DNA from: Chloroflexota bacterium
GTDB lineage: Bacteria; Chloroflexota; Ktedonobacteria; Ktedonobacterales; Ktedonobacteraceae
Assembly: GCA_005881495.1 (NCBI GenBank)
Contig: VBHI01000163.1
Coordinates: forward strand, 1-39,072
Reading direction: 5' to 3'
Length of the DNA stretch: 39,072 nt
Part shown: one piece after another, positions 25,660 to 34,919 of the stretch
How the letters are laid out: each line of letters begins with the position of its first letter
Position numbering within the stretch: position 1 is the stretch's first letter
The notes under the pieces: model-generated
Database searches by the model: none
Told to the model about the DNA's origin: nothing
The model's input: the letters and a program-made list of their open reading frames with translations, nothing else
Position numbers and translations under genes: made by a program

Positions 25660-26130
25660 TCTCTCTACTACTTGTTGTGCTTGCTCGCGCGTCCGAATTC
25701 GTGTTTTCGAGAGCAGTATAGCACAATCAGCAAGGTCTTTGTCTCGTCCTGCAGCGATTTTGAGGGCAAGAATGTATTCCCGGGGAGGTGCATAGACATG
25801 AAGCGGGCCGAAGCGCTTCCAGAGCTTGCCATCAGGCACGATCACTTCATCGTACATCAGCATCTGGGCAAGGTAGTTCAACCAATCGGCATCGAGGTTG
25901 TGCCTTTGCTTGATAATCTGGACACTCTCGCGTAGTGGAGTGTAAGCTCGCTGAAGCCCATCTTCATCTAGCCAGAAAATGTCAATGTCTTTGGTGGAAC
26001 GGGGCGCGTTTGCAAGCAAGAGCATATATGCACCTCCTATCAGGAGAATGCGTACGGGTTTTTTGAGGCCCCGGTTTTTTAGCTCTGCTCCTAGTTCAGC
26101 CAGGTAATGCTCTATGTCTTCTGCTTGCAT

Positions 26131-26444
26131 TTTGCCTCTTGGGCTACCTATTCCTTAAAAAAGATTAGCTATACTATATCACAGCATACCATTATAACCT
26201 TCCACTTTGGTCGAGCAGAAAGATTATACTCAACCTTCTCATTCAGATCCTCAACTCCACGTAGCTACAACCCATACAGGAACTCCTGTCCTGGTTTCTA
26301 GCCCAGAGTTACATCATGTCAAGCTGAGCTTGACTTGAACCATCTGGAGAGGTAGCTTGTAGAGGATACAACCTGTTTCGTACTTTCTAAGGAGTGGGAA
26401 ATCATACAGATTTCAGAGGTAGGTCCACACAAGGAGATGACACG
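26131..26444. other. Intergenic, no gene seen
   Basis: About 310 AT-rich bases between divergent genes. It must contain promoters for the DUF6036-like operon (minus) and the LURP-one-like gene (plus). No clear -35/-10 pair or palindrome was found. Confidence 0.45.
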
Positions 26445-26936
26445 ATGCGCTACATGATCCGCGAGAAGTTCTTCCATATCGGTGAAGACTCGACCATCAT
26501 GAACGAAGCTGGCCAGCCCGTCTTTGAGGTTGATGGCAAGGTCTTGAGCTTGCATGACCGGCTGATCGTCCGCGATCTAGCCGGCAACGAAGTGGTCAAT
26601 GTCCACCGGCGACTTATGACCCTACGCCCGACATATGAAATCACGCGTGGCGGAGAGACACTGGCCACGTTCCGCAAGCACTTCTTCAGCCCATTCATCG
26701 ATCGCTTTACGGTGGATATCCCCGGCCCGGATGACCTGGAAATGACTGGGTCGTTGTTCGAGCATGAGTATACGATCAGCCGTGCAGGTCAGGTCGTCGC
26801 TGTCGTGTCAAAGCGCTGGTTCAGCCTGACGGAGACCTATGGCGTCGATATTGCTCCCGGCCAAGATGATCCGCTCATCCTTGCATGCGTGCTTGCGCTC
26901 GACCTGGCCGAAGACAGGGAACACCTCCATGACTAG
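26445..26936 (+). CDS. LURP-one-related (tubby-like) protein
   Basis: ATG 26445 lies nine bases after AAGGAG; the open frame extends 17 codons further but without a site. The 163-residue protein is a chain of paired beta strands (MIREKFFHIGEDSTIMNEAG, VFEVDGKVLSLHDRLIVRD, TYEITRGGETLATFRKHFF, YTISRAGQVVAVVSKRWFS). This is the LOR/DUF567 fold related to tubby and phospholipid scramblases, which usually binds membrane lipid. Bacterial roles are unclear. The next gene follows in the same direction after 100 bases. Confidence 0.8.
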   Translation: MRYMIREKFFHIGEDSTIMNEAGQPVFEVDGKVLSLHDRLIVRDLAGNEVVNVHRRLMTLRPTYEITRGGETLATFRKHFFSPFIDRFTVDIPGPDDLEMTGSLFEHEYTISRAGQVVAVVSKRWFSLTETYGVDIAPGQDDPLILACVLALDLAEDREHLHD

Positions 26937-27036
26937 AGCGTTGTGCGAGTTCAACTTGAATTTGGCGCAGTGCCACAATGATCAATCAACTTGAACAGGC
27001 GCTCCATCGCCAGTCGATGAGCGCAAGGAGCTGAAT

Positions 27037-28242
27037 ATGAACACCGCAGGTCTTTCGAAGTCGCGACTCGAGCGAATGCATCACGTGTTGTTGGGATATG
27101 TTGAACGTCAAGAGATGCCTGGGCTGATTGCCCTCGTCAGTCATCATGACGACGTTCACGTGGAAGCGCTCGGCACCCTGGCGTTCGGCGATCCGGCTCC
27201 AATGAAGCGCGACACGATTTTTCGCATCGCTTCGATCACGAAGCCCATCGCCGCAGTCGCGGCAATGATTCTGGTCGAGGAATGTAAGTTACGGCTCGAC
27301 GATTCGATCGAGCCGTGGCTGCCGGAACTTGCAAATCGTCGCGTCCTCAAATCCAGATCCGAGGAGATGGATGACACGGTGCCCGCGTTGCGCGCGATCA
27401 CCCTCCGCGATCTACTGACCTACCGCATGGGCTTCGGCAGTGTGATGGCCATACCGGACACGTATCCAATCCAGAAGTTCATCCGTGACTATCGCATTGG
27501 CGGCGACGGTCCAATGCTACCTACGCAAGCGCCTGGCATGGACAAGTGGTTGCAGAAGCTCGGCTCGCTGCCGTTGCTGGCGCAACCGGGCGAGCGGTGG
27601 ATGTATCAGGTGAGCGGTGATGTGCTTGGGGCTTTAATCGCGCGCGTGTCAGGACAATCCCTCGGCACGTTCATGCGCGAGCGCATCTTCGATCCGCTCG
27701 GAATGAAAGATACCGCTTTCCACGTGCCTCCCGAAAAGATCGGCCGCTTGCCTGCGTTCTATTTCTTCAACCGTCAGACGAATAAGCTGGATTTTTTTGA
27801 TGACGTGGCGAACAGTGCCTGGCGGTCTGAGCCGCCGTTCGAATCGGGCGGAGGCGGGCTGGTCTCGACGATCGATGACTACTTTGCCTTCAGCCGCATG
27901 ATGCTGAACAAAGGTTGGCACGGCCGCGAACAAATTCTTTCCCGCGCTACAGTGGAGCTGATGACTTCAGATCAACTCACACTTGAGCAACGCGCTGGCT
28001 CGGACATCTTTTTCGGGACGCATTCCAGTTGGGGCTTAGGAATGGCGGTAGACATTCGGCGCAATGAAATATTCCACACTCCAGGCCGATTTGGTTGGAC
28101 CGGCGGCTTCGGCACAACGGCATATACCGATCCTGCGGAGGGAATGATCGGCATCCTCTTCACGCAGCGCATGATGGATTCGCCGGAACCGCCGAAGGTC
28201 TTCACCGACTTCTGGACACTGGCGTATGGAGCAATGGAATAG
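27037..28242 (+). CDS. Serine hydrolase, class C beta-lactamase-like
   Basis: This 401-residue protein has S66-I-T-K69 (RIASITKPIAAVAAM), Y190-Q-V-S193 and, in place of KTG, HTPGRFGWTGGFG near the C-terminus. This is the triad of the beta-lactamase/DD-peptidase/esterase EstB family. LTLRDLLTYRMGFG and FDPLGMKDTAFHVPP are further family marks. There is no signal peptide, so it is probably a cytoplasmic esterase or amidase rather than a resistance enzyme. AAGGAG precedes ATG 27037. Confidence 0.85.
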   Translation: MNTAGLSKSRLERMHHVLLGYVERQEMPGLIALVSHHDDVHVEALGTLAFGDPAPMKRDTIFRIASITKPIAAVAAMILVEECKLRLDDSIEPWLPELANRRVLKSRSEEMDDTVPALRAITLRDLLTYRMGFGSVMAIPDTYPIQKFIRDYRIGGDGPMLPTQAPGMDKWLQKLGSLPLLAQPGERWMYQVSGDVLGALIARVSGQSLGTFMRERIFDPLGMKDTAFHVPPEKIGRLPAFYFFNRQTNKLDFFDDVANSAWRSEPPFESGGGGLVSTIDDYFAFSRMMLNKGWHGREQILSRATVELMTSDQLTLEQRAGSDIFFGTHSSWGLGMAVDIRRNEIFHTPGRFGWTGGFGTTAYTDPAEGMIGILFTQRMMDSPEPPKVFTDFWTLAYGAME

Positions 28243-28630
28243 GGCACAGACAACAGGCAACGGCTGGAGAAGAAGCAGTGCTCCTCACCCGGACCTGTGA
28301 TAAACAGATTGCACAAATCGCCTGTGAAATGGGCATTTCCGGCTCAAGGGTCCATCAATGAAGCAAGGAATTGGCTAGCACGGATAGTGCTTTTTCCCTA
28401 CAAGCATCAAACACTGCTATACAAGAAAACGCTTGTACAGCAACCCGTACAGCAACGCCAGCGGACACCAGCGAAAAACAATAACACACTACGGACAGAA
28501 AAGAGCCGTTTCAAGCACAGGAAGGACAAGGGCGAACACCAGCGAACAACGCAGGTTGAGTCCCCCCTTCGGCACTTTTTATGAAACCAGTGGCATCACT
28601 GCTAAATGGCTCGCATTGTTGTTAGCAACA
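28243..28630. other. Non-coding stretch next to the integrase, possible attachment region
   Basis: No gene is supported here. TACAAG-AAAACG-CTTGTA (28420-28437) is a perfect 6-6-6 inverted repeat. GTACAGCAAC occurs twice in tandem at about 28435 and 28448, and CACCAGCGAA also recurs a little downstream. Clustered short repeats beside an integrase gene at the edge of a mobile region are typical of integrase arm and core sites, but the crossover site cannot be proven without the other end. Confidence 0.35.
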
Positions 28631-29806
28631 TTATATCTCCTTGTAAAGGTCATCTAATCCTTTCATCATATCCCGTTGCATCGAGGGAAGCACATGTGAG
28701 TACCTATCCCTGGTGATACTCATCTGGCTGTGCCCCAGCAATTCTTGCACCAGTTTTGGGTGAACGCCTTTGCCGAGCAGAATGGTCGCAGCACTATGCC
28801 GCAGATCGTGGAAGCGCATATCTGGAAGTCCTGCCTCTTTGAGCAACTGCTTAAACCTCCGATTCAGGTGAGTCCCCTCTACAAAGCCTCCCGTATCAGT
28901 GGTAAAGACGAGGTTGTGCTCCTGCCAGGTTGGGCCAGCCTGCAGCCGTATCTCATCCTGCTGAGCGCGGTGTTTTTTGAGCGCATCGAGCACGAACTGC
29001 GGCAGCATGATCCTCCGTTTGCTCTTCTCTGTCTTCGGAGCGTTCTCCAAAATGCCATATTTCCCAGCACGATTGACCGTATGACGAACCTGGAGACTCC
29101 TCTCTTCAAAGTCGATATCACTCCAACGGAGTGCGAGAATTTCACCGCGCCGCATCCCAGTTGTCACCGCCAGGGTGAGCAACGCTTCCAGGCGGCTCCC
29201 CTTTGCCGTCTCCATCAACGTTTTCGCCTGTTCGGGGGTAAGCGGATGGGTCTCGTAACGTACTGGACCAGGTTGCTTCACCTTGTCGCAGGCATTCGCC
29301 GCGACCCAGTTCCATTGCACCGCATCGCTCAGCGCCTTATGTAGCATGCGATGCACACCGCGAATGGTTTCAGGCGCATACCCTTTGTTCAGGTCGCGAC
29401 CATAGAGCTCTTGAATGTGCCGGGGCGACAATTTTTGCAGTCGAACATGCCCAAGGACCGGGATAACGTGGCGGTCGAGGTACTGCCGGTAAATTCTGTA
29501 CGTGTTGACGCGCACAAACTTCCGATGCCCCTCCAGCCAGTATTCGAGAAACTGCTTCATGGTCTGGTCCCTCTCGGTGATCAGTTTCCCCTGTTCCAGA
29601 TCATGCAGCGCCTGCCGCAATCCTCGTTGCGCCTCCTTCTCCGTCTCAAAGTAAAACTGCTTATTCTTGCCGTTCTTGAGCGTAATTTGCGCGACCCAGT
29701 TCTTCTTCCCGGCGCGGGCGCCCTTGCGTTTAAACACAGACCCTTCGCCATGGCCGCGCCTTTTGCGATGCTGCTGTTTCTTTTCTGGGTTCTCTGGTGA
29801 GGTCAT
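28631..29806 (-). CDS. Tyrosine integrase of an integrative element
   Basis: ATG 29806, eight bases after AGAGGA, is preferred over 29833. The protein of about 391 residues is a phage-type integrase. It has a basic N-terminal arm-binding part (HGEGSVFKRKGARAGKKNWV), a SAM-like core-binding domain (MKQFLEYWLEGHRKFVRVNTY) and a catalytic domain. The catalytic residues are Arg (TTGMRRGEILALRW), H-x-x-R (FHDLRHSAAT), LLGHSQ and the nucleophile Tyr (TRDRYSHV). All are present. It is the outermost gene of the 28.6-39 kb block, in the position usual for a mobile element's integrase, with the non-coding repeats directly beyond its stop. Confidence 0.9.
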   Translation of the reverse strand: MTSPENPEKKQQHRKRRGHGEGSVFKRKGARAGKKNWVAQITLKNGKNKQFYFETEKEAQRGLRQALHDLEQGKLITERDQTMKQFLEYWLEGHRKFVRVNTYRIYRQYLDRHVIPVLGHVRLQKLSPRHIQELYGRDLNKGYAPETIRGVHRMLHKALSDAVQWNWVAANACDKVKQPGPVRYETHPLTPEQAKTLMETAKGSRLEALLTLAVTTGMRRGEILALRWSDIDFEERSLQVRHTVNRAGKYGILENAPKTEKSKRRIMLPQFVLDALKKHRAQQDEIRLQAGPTWQEHNLVFTTDTGGFVEGTHLNRRFKQLLKEAGLPDMRFHDLRHSAATILLGKGVHPKLVQELLGHSQMSITRDRYSHVLPSMQRDMMKGLDDLYKEI

Positions 29807-30010
29807 CGTTTTTTCCTCTTTCGTCCGGCTCATGGTGCTTTATGCCTCTCTTGGGGCAGGCATGCGTCACAAAACGCGCCACAATCGCTCAGCGTCCCGT
29901 GTATTGTGGAGGAGGTGAAAAGCTCCCACCCCCCTGCCAGCGGCATCCTTGATCCGGACAGTGACGTTCACCTGCAGAGGTTTATGACTATAAGAAGTGT
30001 TCGCGCCCAT

Positions 30011-32524
30011 TTAGTCTCCCCTCGCTTCCTCAAGGGTGTAAAAGCGAGTCTGGGTCGGATCAAAGCCCAAACGGATAGTGCCGGTCGGGCCGTTGCGGTG
30101 CTTGGCGATGATCAGGTCGGCAGTTCCGGCTGCTTCGCTCTCCGGGTTGTAGAGGTCATCGCGGTAGATGAAGAGCACCACGTCCGCTTCGTTCTCGATG
30201 CTCCCGCTTTCGCGTAAATCCGAGAGTTGAGGCACTTTCGAGGCGCGGACCTCGACGGCGCGGGAGAGCTGCGCCAGGGCGAGCACCGGCACCTCCAGTT
30301 CTTTGGCGATGGCTTTGAGGCCCCGGCTGATTTCGGCGATCTCCTGACGCCGTGCCGGGCCTGCAGGCGCCGGGCACGACTGCGCAGTGAGGCGAGCGAG
30401 AGGGCGGCGGTATCGTCGATCCACAGCTGCCCTTCCGAGAGGATGCCCAGGGCGGCCACCACCTGCTCCCACTCGTGATCCTCGACCCGGCCGAGCCGCA
30501 AGCGGTGCTGGTCGATCCCTGTCTCCATCGACAGGAGGCGCATGCCCAGCTGGTGCCGGCTCATTTCCAGGCTGAAGAGCGCGACCCGCTCACCCTGCCG
30601 GCAGGCGTTGCGGGCGACGTTCAGCGCGAAACTGGCGTTATGAACGAACACATCATTTGCTATGAAGTTTGCACCATCAGGAACCGTTACATCATAGACC
30701 TGCTGCTCCCCAATTGGTTCAATAGCAACAATCTCATCCCAGTAGACATCAGGACTAGAGGCAAGTCGGAGATGGTTGTCATCCAGTACCTGGGCGTAAG
30801 CAGCTAGACGATAACGAGGCAAAGGTCTCTTCTTCTGCGGGTTATATCCTGCTGTTCTAGCCTTTGTTCCCTCACCTACTTCACGAGCCAGGCCGACCAA
30901 TGTCAGAGATGTACTTTGAGCAGATGCTGACACGAAAGGCCATATCTCGCATGGGACGTGTCCTCGGTATCCATGATGGAAGCAATAGGCATAGTCAACA
31001 AAGCGAGAGTGTTTTTCGCCTATCCATCCAATCTCTTGTTGATAGGTTCGCACCCCTTCATTCGCGGTCACATCAATGCGATAGGCACCTCGAGACGTAC
31101 TGGAATATTTGCCAACGATGCCAAAACGGAGGAACGCATGAGAGACATCCTTTGCCAGTTGCTCAGAGGCGACCGTCAACTGAAGAGTAGGCTGTCCTTT
31201 ACTATTCGGAAAAATGGAGCCATCACAACTCATCAGCGTTTTGAGAAATTCTGCCAGCAACTTCCGACTCCATTTCCACACGCAGGGCGGAAATGACTTT
31301 TCTTTCGCCGACTTCCCCATCAGGCCCAGTTCCTGAAGCCAAACGGTGACAGGATTTTTGGGAAGAATCGCTCCACCTTGCATCGTGGTAGCGTTTCTTG
31401 GCTGTGCAATAGCGTAACTCATCCCGTACTGTTTCACTGCGCACTGAGGAAAATGCGTTGCGATAATCTGCTTCACATCCTCGATCATCACAGGGTCAGT
31501 GTTGGTAAACATGGGATACGTGCGGGTTAATCCTCCTTCCGCAAGAAGGTAAGCTAAGAGGCGAACCTTTTCCAAAGGCCAATGTTCATCTTCACCGAAA
31601 CACGCAACTTTTGCCGGTACTGCGATATGATGCCCGACAGGTACAGCATGTAAAGGTTTCCATCCCTGAACGGTGAGAAATGGATGATGGCCTGTCACCT
31701 CAACTTCCCTTCCTAATCGCGTTCGCACTCGATAGCAGAGCTGGATACCGCTATCAATCCATTGCGATACAAGGGCCGGGCGGATCACACCGTCCTCAGA
31801 AAGTCCATAGACAAGAGGCTCCCGCTGTTTTATGCAGGCTTCAAGCGTTTTTCTTTCACCTGTACCCGGGATATCAATAAGGGTATAGGCAGTAAGGCAT
31901 TTCCCCGTGCCGGGCCGCCAGGATGACCAGGTCCGAGCGCTGCAGTCCCCCGAGAGGCGCATCCAGGTGGCGGTAGCCCGTTGGCACCCCAATGATGGAG
32001 GTCCGGCGTTCGTGGAGGCCGTCCAGGGTGGTCAGGCAGTCCGAGAGCACCTCCTGCACCGGGGTGAGATCACCGGTCCCTCCCTGAGCCTGCCCGAGCG
32101 CAAAGATGAGCTGCTCCGCCTCTTCCAGGGCGGCATCAGCCTCTTCGTAGGCTAGCGCGGCGATCTTGCCTGCGGCGTGGATCAGGCGGCGATAGAGGGC
32201 TTTCTGGGCCACGATGCGGGCGTAGTACACGGCGTTGGCGCTGGTGGGGACCGCATTCATCAGCGAGGCGATGGCAGAGGCGCCACCTGCGCCGGCGAGC
32301 CTGCCGGTGCGCTCCAGTTCGTCACACAGCGTCACGAAGTCGGCCGGTTCGTGCCGGGTGGAGAGGGTGAGGATGCTCTGGTAGAGCGTCTTGTGGGCGT
32401 CCCGGTAAAAGTCAGCGGGGCGCAGCACGTCCTCGACCTGGGCAATGGCCTCCGGATCAATGATGAGGCTGCCCAGCACGCTCTCTTCGGCCTCGATATT
32501 GAGCGGTAAGAGCTTCTCCATCAT
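30011..32524 (-). pseudogene. Replicative helicase DnaB-like gene with intein, inactivated
   Basis: ATG 32524 overlaps the stop of the upstream gene as ATGA. The N-terminal domain is clear (MMEKLLPLNIEAEESVLGSL; ADFYRDAHKTLYQSI), and the linker reaches LQRSDLVILAAR. At about 31911 some five bases of a CCCGG-type repeat are missing, shifting the frame right before the Walker A motif PGTGK. An intein follows GK. After it [35 protein letters not shown] and [11 protein letters not shown] continue. Then the Walker B region is absent and [40 protein letters not shown] and [14 protein letters not shown] follow in another frame to 30011. Even if spliced, Walker A would be GKA instead of GKT/S. The gene is dead. 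Confidence 0.85.
30637..31899 (-). other. Intein with LAGLIDADG homing endonuclease, in dnaB
   Basis: This 421-residue insertion lies in the Walker A motif between GK and the next residue. It begins with Cys1 (CLTAYTLIDIPG), has the block B T-x-x-H (TGHHPF, 69-72), and two LAGLIDADG-type motifs (LLAYLLAEGG at 114-123, LAEFLKTLMSCDG at 215-227). It ends with VYDVTVPDGANFIANDVFVHN. All usual splicing residues inside the intein are there, but the first residue after it is Ala (GCC at 30634-30636) where Ser, Thr or Cys is needed. Splicing should therefore stall. The endonuclease frame is open. Confidence 0.88.
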
Positions 32525-33579
32525 TGGCCTTGCCCTCCTTGCGGATGTGGCGTTACTGGCCCCGATGGCGCGCGTGCAGTGGGCGCCAGCTGGACCTGGT
32601 CCGCCAGGTGCATCAGACTCCTGGGTAAGATCGGTCTCGCAGTTCCGGGCGCGGGTGCAGGTGGGGCCGAAGTATCACCCACTCTTCCCAGAGTGCCAGT
32701 TGCTGCCGTGGCGTGCCGCTGGGACTGTCGACGCTCTGCATCCTCGTGCTCGCGCCGGAGCCAGCGGCGGAAGAAGGCCGGGCTCATGCGCTGCCCACGG
32801 CGATTGCGCCGGGGATCATCGATGTATTCCCGCGCTGCGTCCGCCTCACCCAGCAGGCGGACCAGAGGGTCATCCTGGTAGTCCCCGACGATGCGCAGGA
32901 GCGCATCACTCGCTGGCAGGCGCAGGATCTCAGCCACTTGCCGCATCGCCTGCTGTATTCCTTGCGATTCTCTGGTACCAGGGGTCTCTTGAGATTCTGG
33001 TTCATCAGGCTTTTGCCTGCTGTCGGTGGTGGTGGTATGCGTATTCTTGGCATTCGGAAAGGCGACCACGTTGTGTGGGGGCCTTTCACCTTCACCTTCA
33101 CTTGAATTAGATTCACTTGAATTACCTTGGGACGGGAAATGCTGGGAAACCGCGGATTTTCCCGGCGTTTCCCTGGGGAATTCCGGGAAATGCTGGGAAG
33201 ACGATTCGGCAGTTTCCGGCGACCCATCCAATGGCAGGTCGTCCTCTCTGGCAGGTGGTGCCGGGTACTTGGAGGGGGTGATCTTGGCGAGGCTGAGCGT
33301 CTGCCACTGCCCCCAGCGCGTCAGGCTGTAGTAGCGATGTCTGCCCACCTGATAGAGCACGACCAGGTCATTGGTCGCCAGGTCAGCCAGGGCCGCCTCG
33401 ATCTGCTCCTGAGGGTAGTCCAGCTCCCGGCTTAAGAGTTTCGCATGGGCCAGTTCCCTTCCTTCATCGTCGGCCATGAGCACCAGTCCCACCAGGATCA
33501 GCTGGTGGTCCTTGCTTTCCAGGTTCATGATGTCGGGGTCCTTGAAGAACCGTGTCGGTATGCAGCGTTTACTTGCCAT
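32521..33579 (-). CDS. Replication initiator / replisome organiser-like protein
   Basis: The N-terminal 100 residues (CIPTRFFKDPDIMNLESKDH; LADLATNDLVVLYQVGRHRY; YYSLTRWGQWQTLS) form a winged-helix domain as in phage and plasmid replisome organisers. A long Ser/Glu/Pro-rich linker follows, then a C-terminal helical domain (YQDDPLVRLLGEADAAREYI). It lies directly upstream of the dnaB-like gene with an ATGA overlap at 32524-32521, the pairing seen in phage replication modules where one protein opens the origin and loads the helicase. No origin repeats were seen inside. The functional call rests on the domain layout and neighbour. Confidence 0.6.
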   Translation of the reverse strand: MASKRCIPTRFFKDPDIMNLESKDHQLILVGLVLMADDEGRELAHAKLLSRELDYPQEQIEAALADLATNDLVVLYQVGRHRYYSLTRWGQWQTLSLAKITPSKYPAPPAREDDLPLDGSPETAESSSQHFPEFPRETPGKSAVSQHFPSQGNSSESNSSEGEGERPPHNVVAFPNAKNTHTTTTDSRQKPDEPESQETPGTRESQGIQQAMRQVAEILRLPASDALLRIVGDYQDDPLVRLLGEADAAREYIDDPRRNRRGQRMSPAFFRRWLRREHEDAERRQSQRHATAATGTLGRVGDTSAPPAPAPGTARPILPRSLMHLADQVQLAPTARAPSGPVTPHPQGGQGQ

Positions 33580-33638
33580 CGGTCACCTACTTTCTCTCTG
33601 TGGTGATTTCATCAAGGGATCCGGTACTCCTTTCGCCA

Positions 33639-34079
33639 TCATGCTCGCACCTCCCCATGCTTTGGGACGGGCAGCGCATCCTGGATGAGCCTGGCGACCA
33701 GGTTGCGGTGACAGTGCCGTTCGTTGGGACAAGCGCAGAGAAGGACCAGGGAGGTGCCTTCACACAGGAGTGTCGCTGCCTCCCGGATGGCGTCCTGGTG
33801 CCCTTCCGCAAGCTGTATACCCCGCGCCGGGTTCCGGTCGTGGATGTTGCCCAGCCGGCGGTCCCACACGTAGCGGCGACCGTAGCAGGCCGTGAGCGCG
33901 GCACGGTTCCACTGTGGATTCCGACGCGACCGGGGTTGGGAGCGGACATCGAGGAGGCAGGCTCGCGGGTCGCGCATCAGGCGGTCGAGCTGGCCAGCCG
34001 CATCTGATTGTGCAGAGCCGAGGGTGTAGATGGTGCCCCGTAGGGTAGTGGTTCGCGTGAGCGAAGTGGGTGTGGTCAT
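33639..34079 (-). CDS. DUF488-family protein
   Basis: ATG 34079 (MTTPTSLTRTTTLRGTIYTLG) gives 146 residues. IYTLG, LLDVRSQPRSRRNPQWNRAAL, GRRYVWDRRLGNIHDRNPA and VLLCACPNERHCHRNLVARL are the DUF488 landmarks, including the C-x-C-P-x-x-x-x-C-H-R cluster near the end. The biochemical role of the family is unknown. The start lies inside the stop of the sigma-factor gene (ATGA at 34079-34076), so the two are co-translated. Confidence 0.82.
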   Translation of the reverse strand: MTTPTSLTRTTTLRGTIYTLGSAQSDAAGQLDRLMRDPRACLLDVRSQPRSRRNPQWNRAALTACYGRRYVWDRRLGNIHDRNPARGIQLAEGHQDAIREAATLLCEGTSLVLLCACPNERHCHRNLVARLIQDALPVPKHGEVRA

Positions 34080-34705
34080 GCGGATACCTCCTGCTGCTCG
34101 CGGTAGTGCCAGGCAAAGGCGTGCCGTGCCCGCAGCAGCAGCATCTTGCACCCCCCCGGTGTCAGCCCAATGAGCCTGGCAACCTGCGAGGCAGTCAGCC
34201 CATGATGGTAGTACAGCACCAGCACCGTGCAGTAGTGCTCTGGCAGGCGTCTCAGTGTCGTTCGAACGGCTTCCGCTTCTTCCAGGTGGGTGTACACCTC
34301 CTCCGGGTCCGCTTCCAGACCGCTGGTGGGCACCGTTGCCGCTGCCTCCAGGTCGCACCAGGTGAGGCGTGTTCTCCTGCGCAGCTGGTCAATGGCCAGG
34401 TTGGTGGCGATGCGAAAGAGCCAGGGGCGGTATTCTTTTCGGGCGCTTGGCAGCCAGCCGGTGCCCGCCTGGAAGGCCCCCAGCGCCCGGTAAAAGGTTT
34501 CTTGCACCAGGTCCTCCGCCTGTTCCGGGTTGCCGACTTTCCGGGTCAGGTAGGCCCGCAAGGCCGGGAAGAACTCCCGGTAGATCTGCTCCAGGTCGCG
34601 GGTTTCGGTGGCGCTATCTTGGGAGCAAGGGATCAGCGAATCCACCCTCTTCCCTTCCACGGTCCCGGTCTCTCTGACGTCGTCTCCAGGTTGCCAGATT
34701 ATCAT
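34076..34705 (-). CDS. ECF-type RNA polymerase sigma factor
   Basis: ATG 34705 (MIIWQPGDDV) is nine bases after AAGGAG and is preferred over the frame's upstream Met at 34816. The 209 residues contain region 2 (YREFFPALRAYLTRKVGNPE, QAEDLVQETFYRAL, YRPWLFRIATNLAIDQLRRR) and region 4 (RRLPEHYCTVLVLYYHHGLT, ASQVARLIGLTPGGCKMLLL RARHAF). No anti-sigma gene is next to it. It is coupled to DUF488 and could direct transcription of the mobile element's own genes. No matching promoter motif was identified. Confidence 0.87.
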   Translation of the reverse strand: MIIWQPGDDVRETGTVEGKRVDSLIPCSQDSATETRDLEQIYREFFPALRAYLTRKVGNPEQAEDLVQETFYRALGAFQAGTGWLPSARKEYRPWLFRIATNLAIDQLRRRTRLTWCDLEAAATVPTSGLEADPEEVYTHLEEAEAVRTTLRRLPEHYCTVLVLYYHHGLTASQVARLIGLTPGGCKMLLLRARHAFAWHYREQQEVSA

Positions 34706-34919
34706 AGGAAAAACTCCTTTCCGGTCGATGCTTGCCAGCGATGAGCCTCCCCTGCTACAATAGGTGTGAGAGACCCATCGTTTGTGAAAACTGACACTCA
34801 CCTCTGGGTGGTGCATGGTTTCTCATGTGAAGCTAGCCCGTCGCCGACACGCTTAGGGGCTAGCTTCGTCGTTGGTGGTCGTTCTGTGGGACAGGCAGGC
34901 CTGCCTCTCCCTGCTTTCA

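Larger units (their letters stand above)
24068..26130 (-). pseudogene. DUF6036-like nucleotidyltransferase, split by an IscB element
   Basis: The N-terminal 157 codons (26130-25660) contain the nucleotidyltransferase pattern RILLIGGAYMLLL and RSTKDIDIFWL (GG followed by D-x-D). They end QQVVER, and the TAG that stops them belongs to the inserted element. The last 27 codons reappear on the far side at 24151-24071 as YLLPGGREKYAESIEHALRW and LFEGKRG, followed by TAA at 24068-24070. Joining 25660 to 24151 gives one 184-residue frame with no base lost or gained. The next gene starts two bases later. As it stands the protein is cut short by 27 residues, but the catalytic part is intact, so some function may remain. 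Confidence 0.78.

Noticed and set aside
28250..28361. Helix-turn-helix tail of a regulator on the plus strand
   Set aside because: The translation (KQIAQIACEMGISGSRVHQ) resembles an HTH, but there is no upstream domain in frame, and it runs out of the 3' end of the hydrolase gene in a shifted frame.
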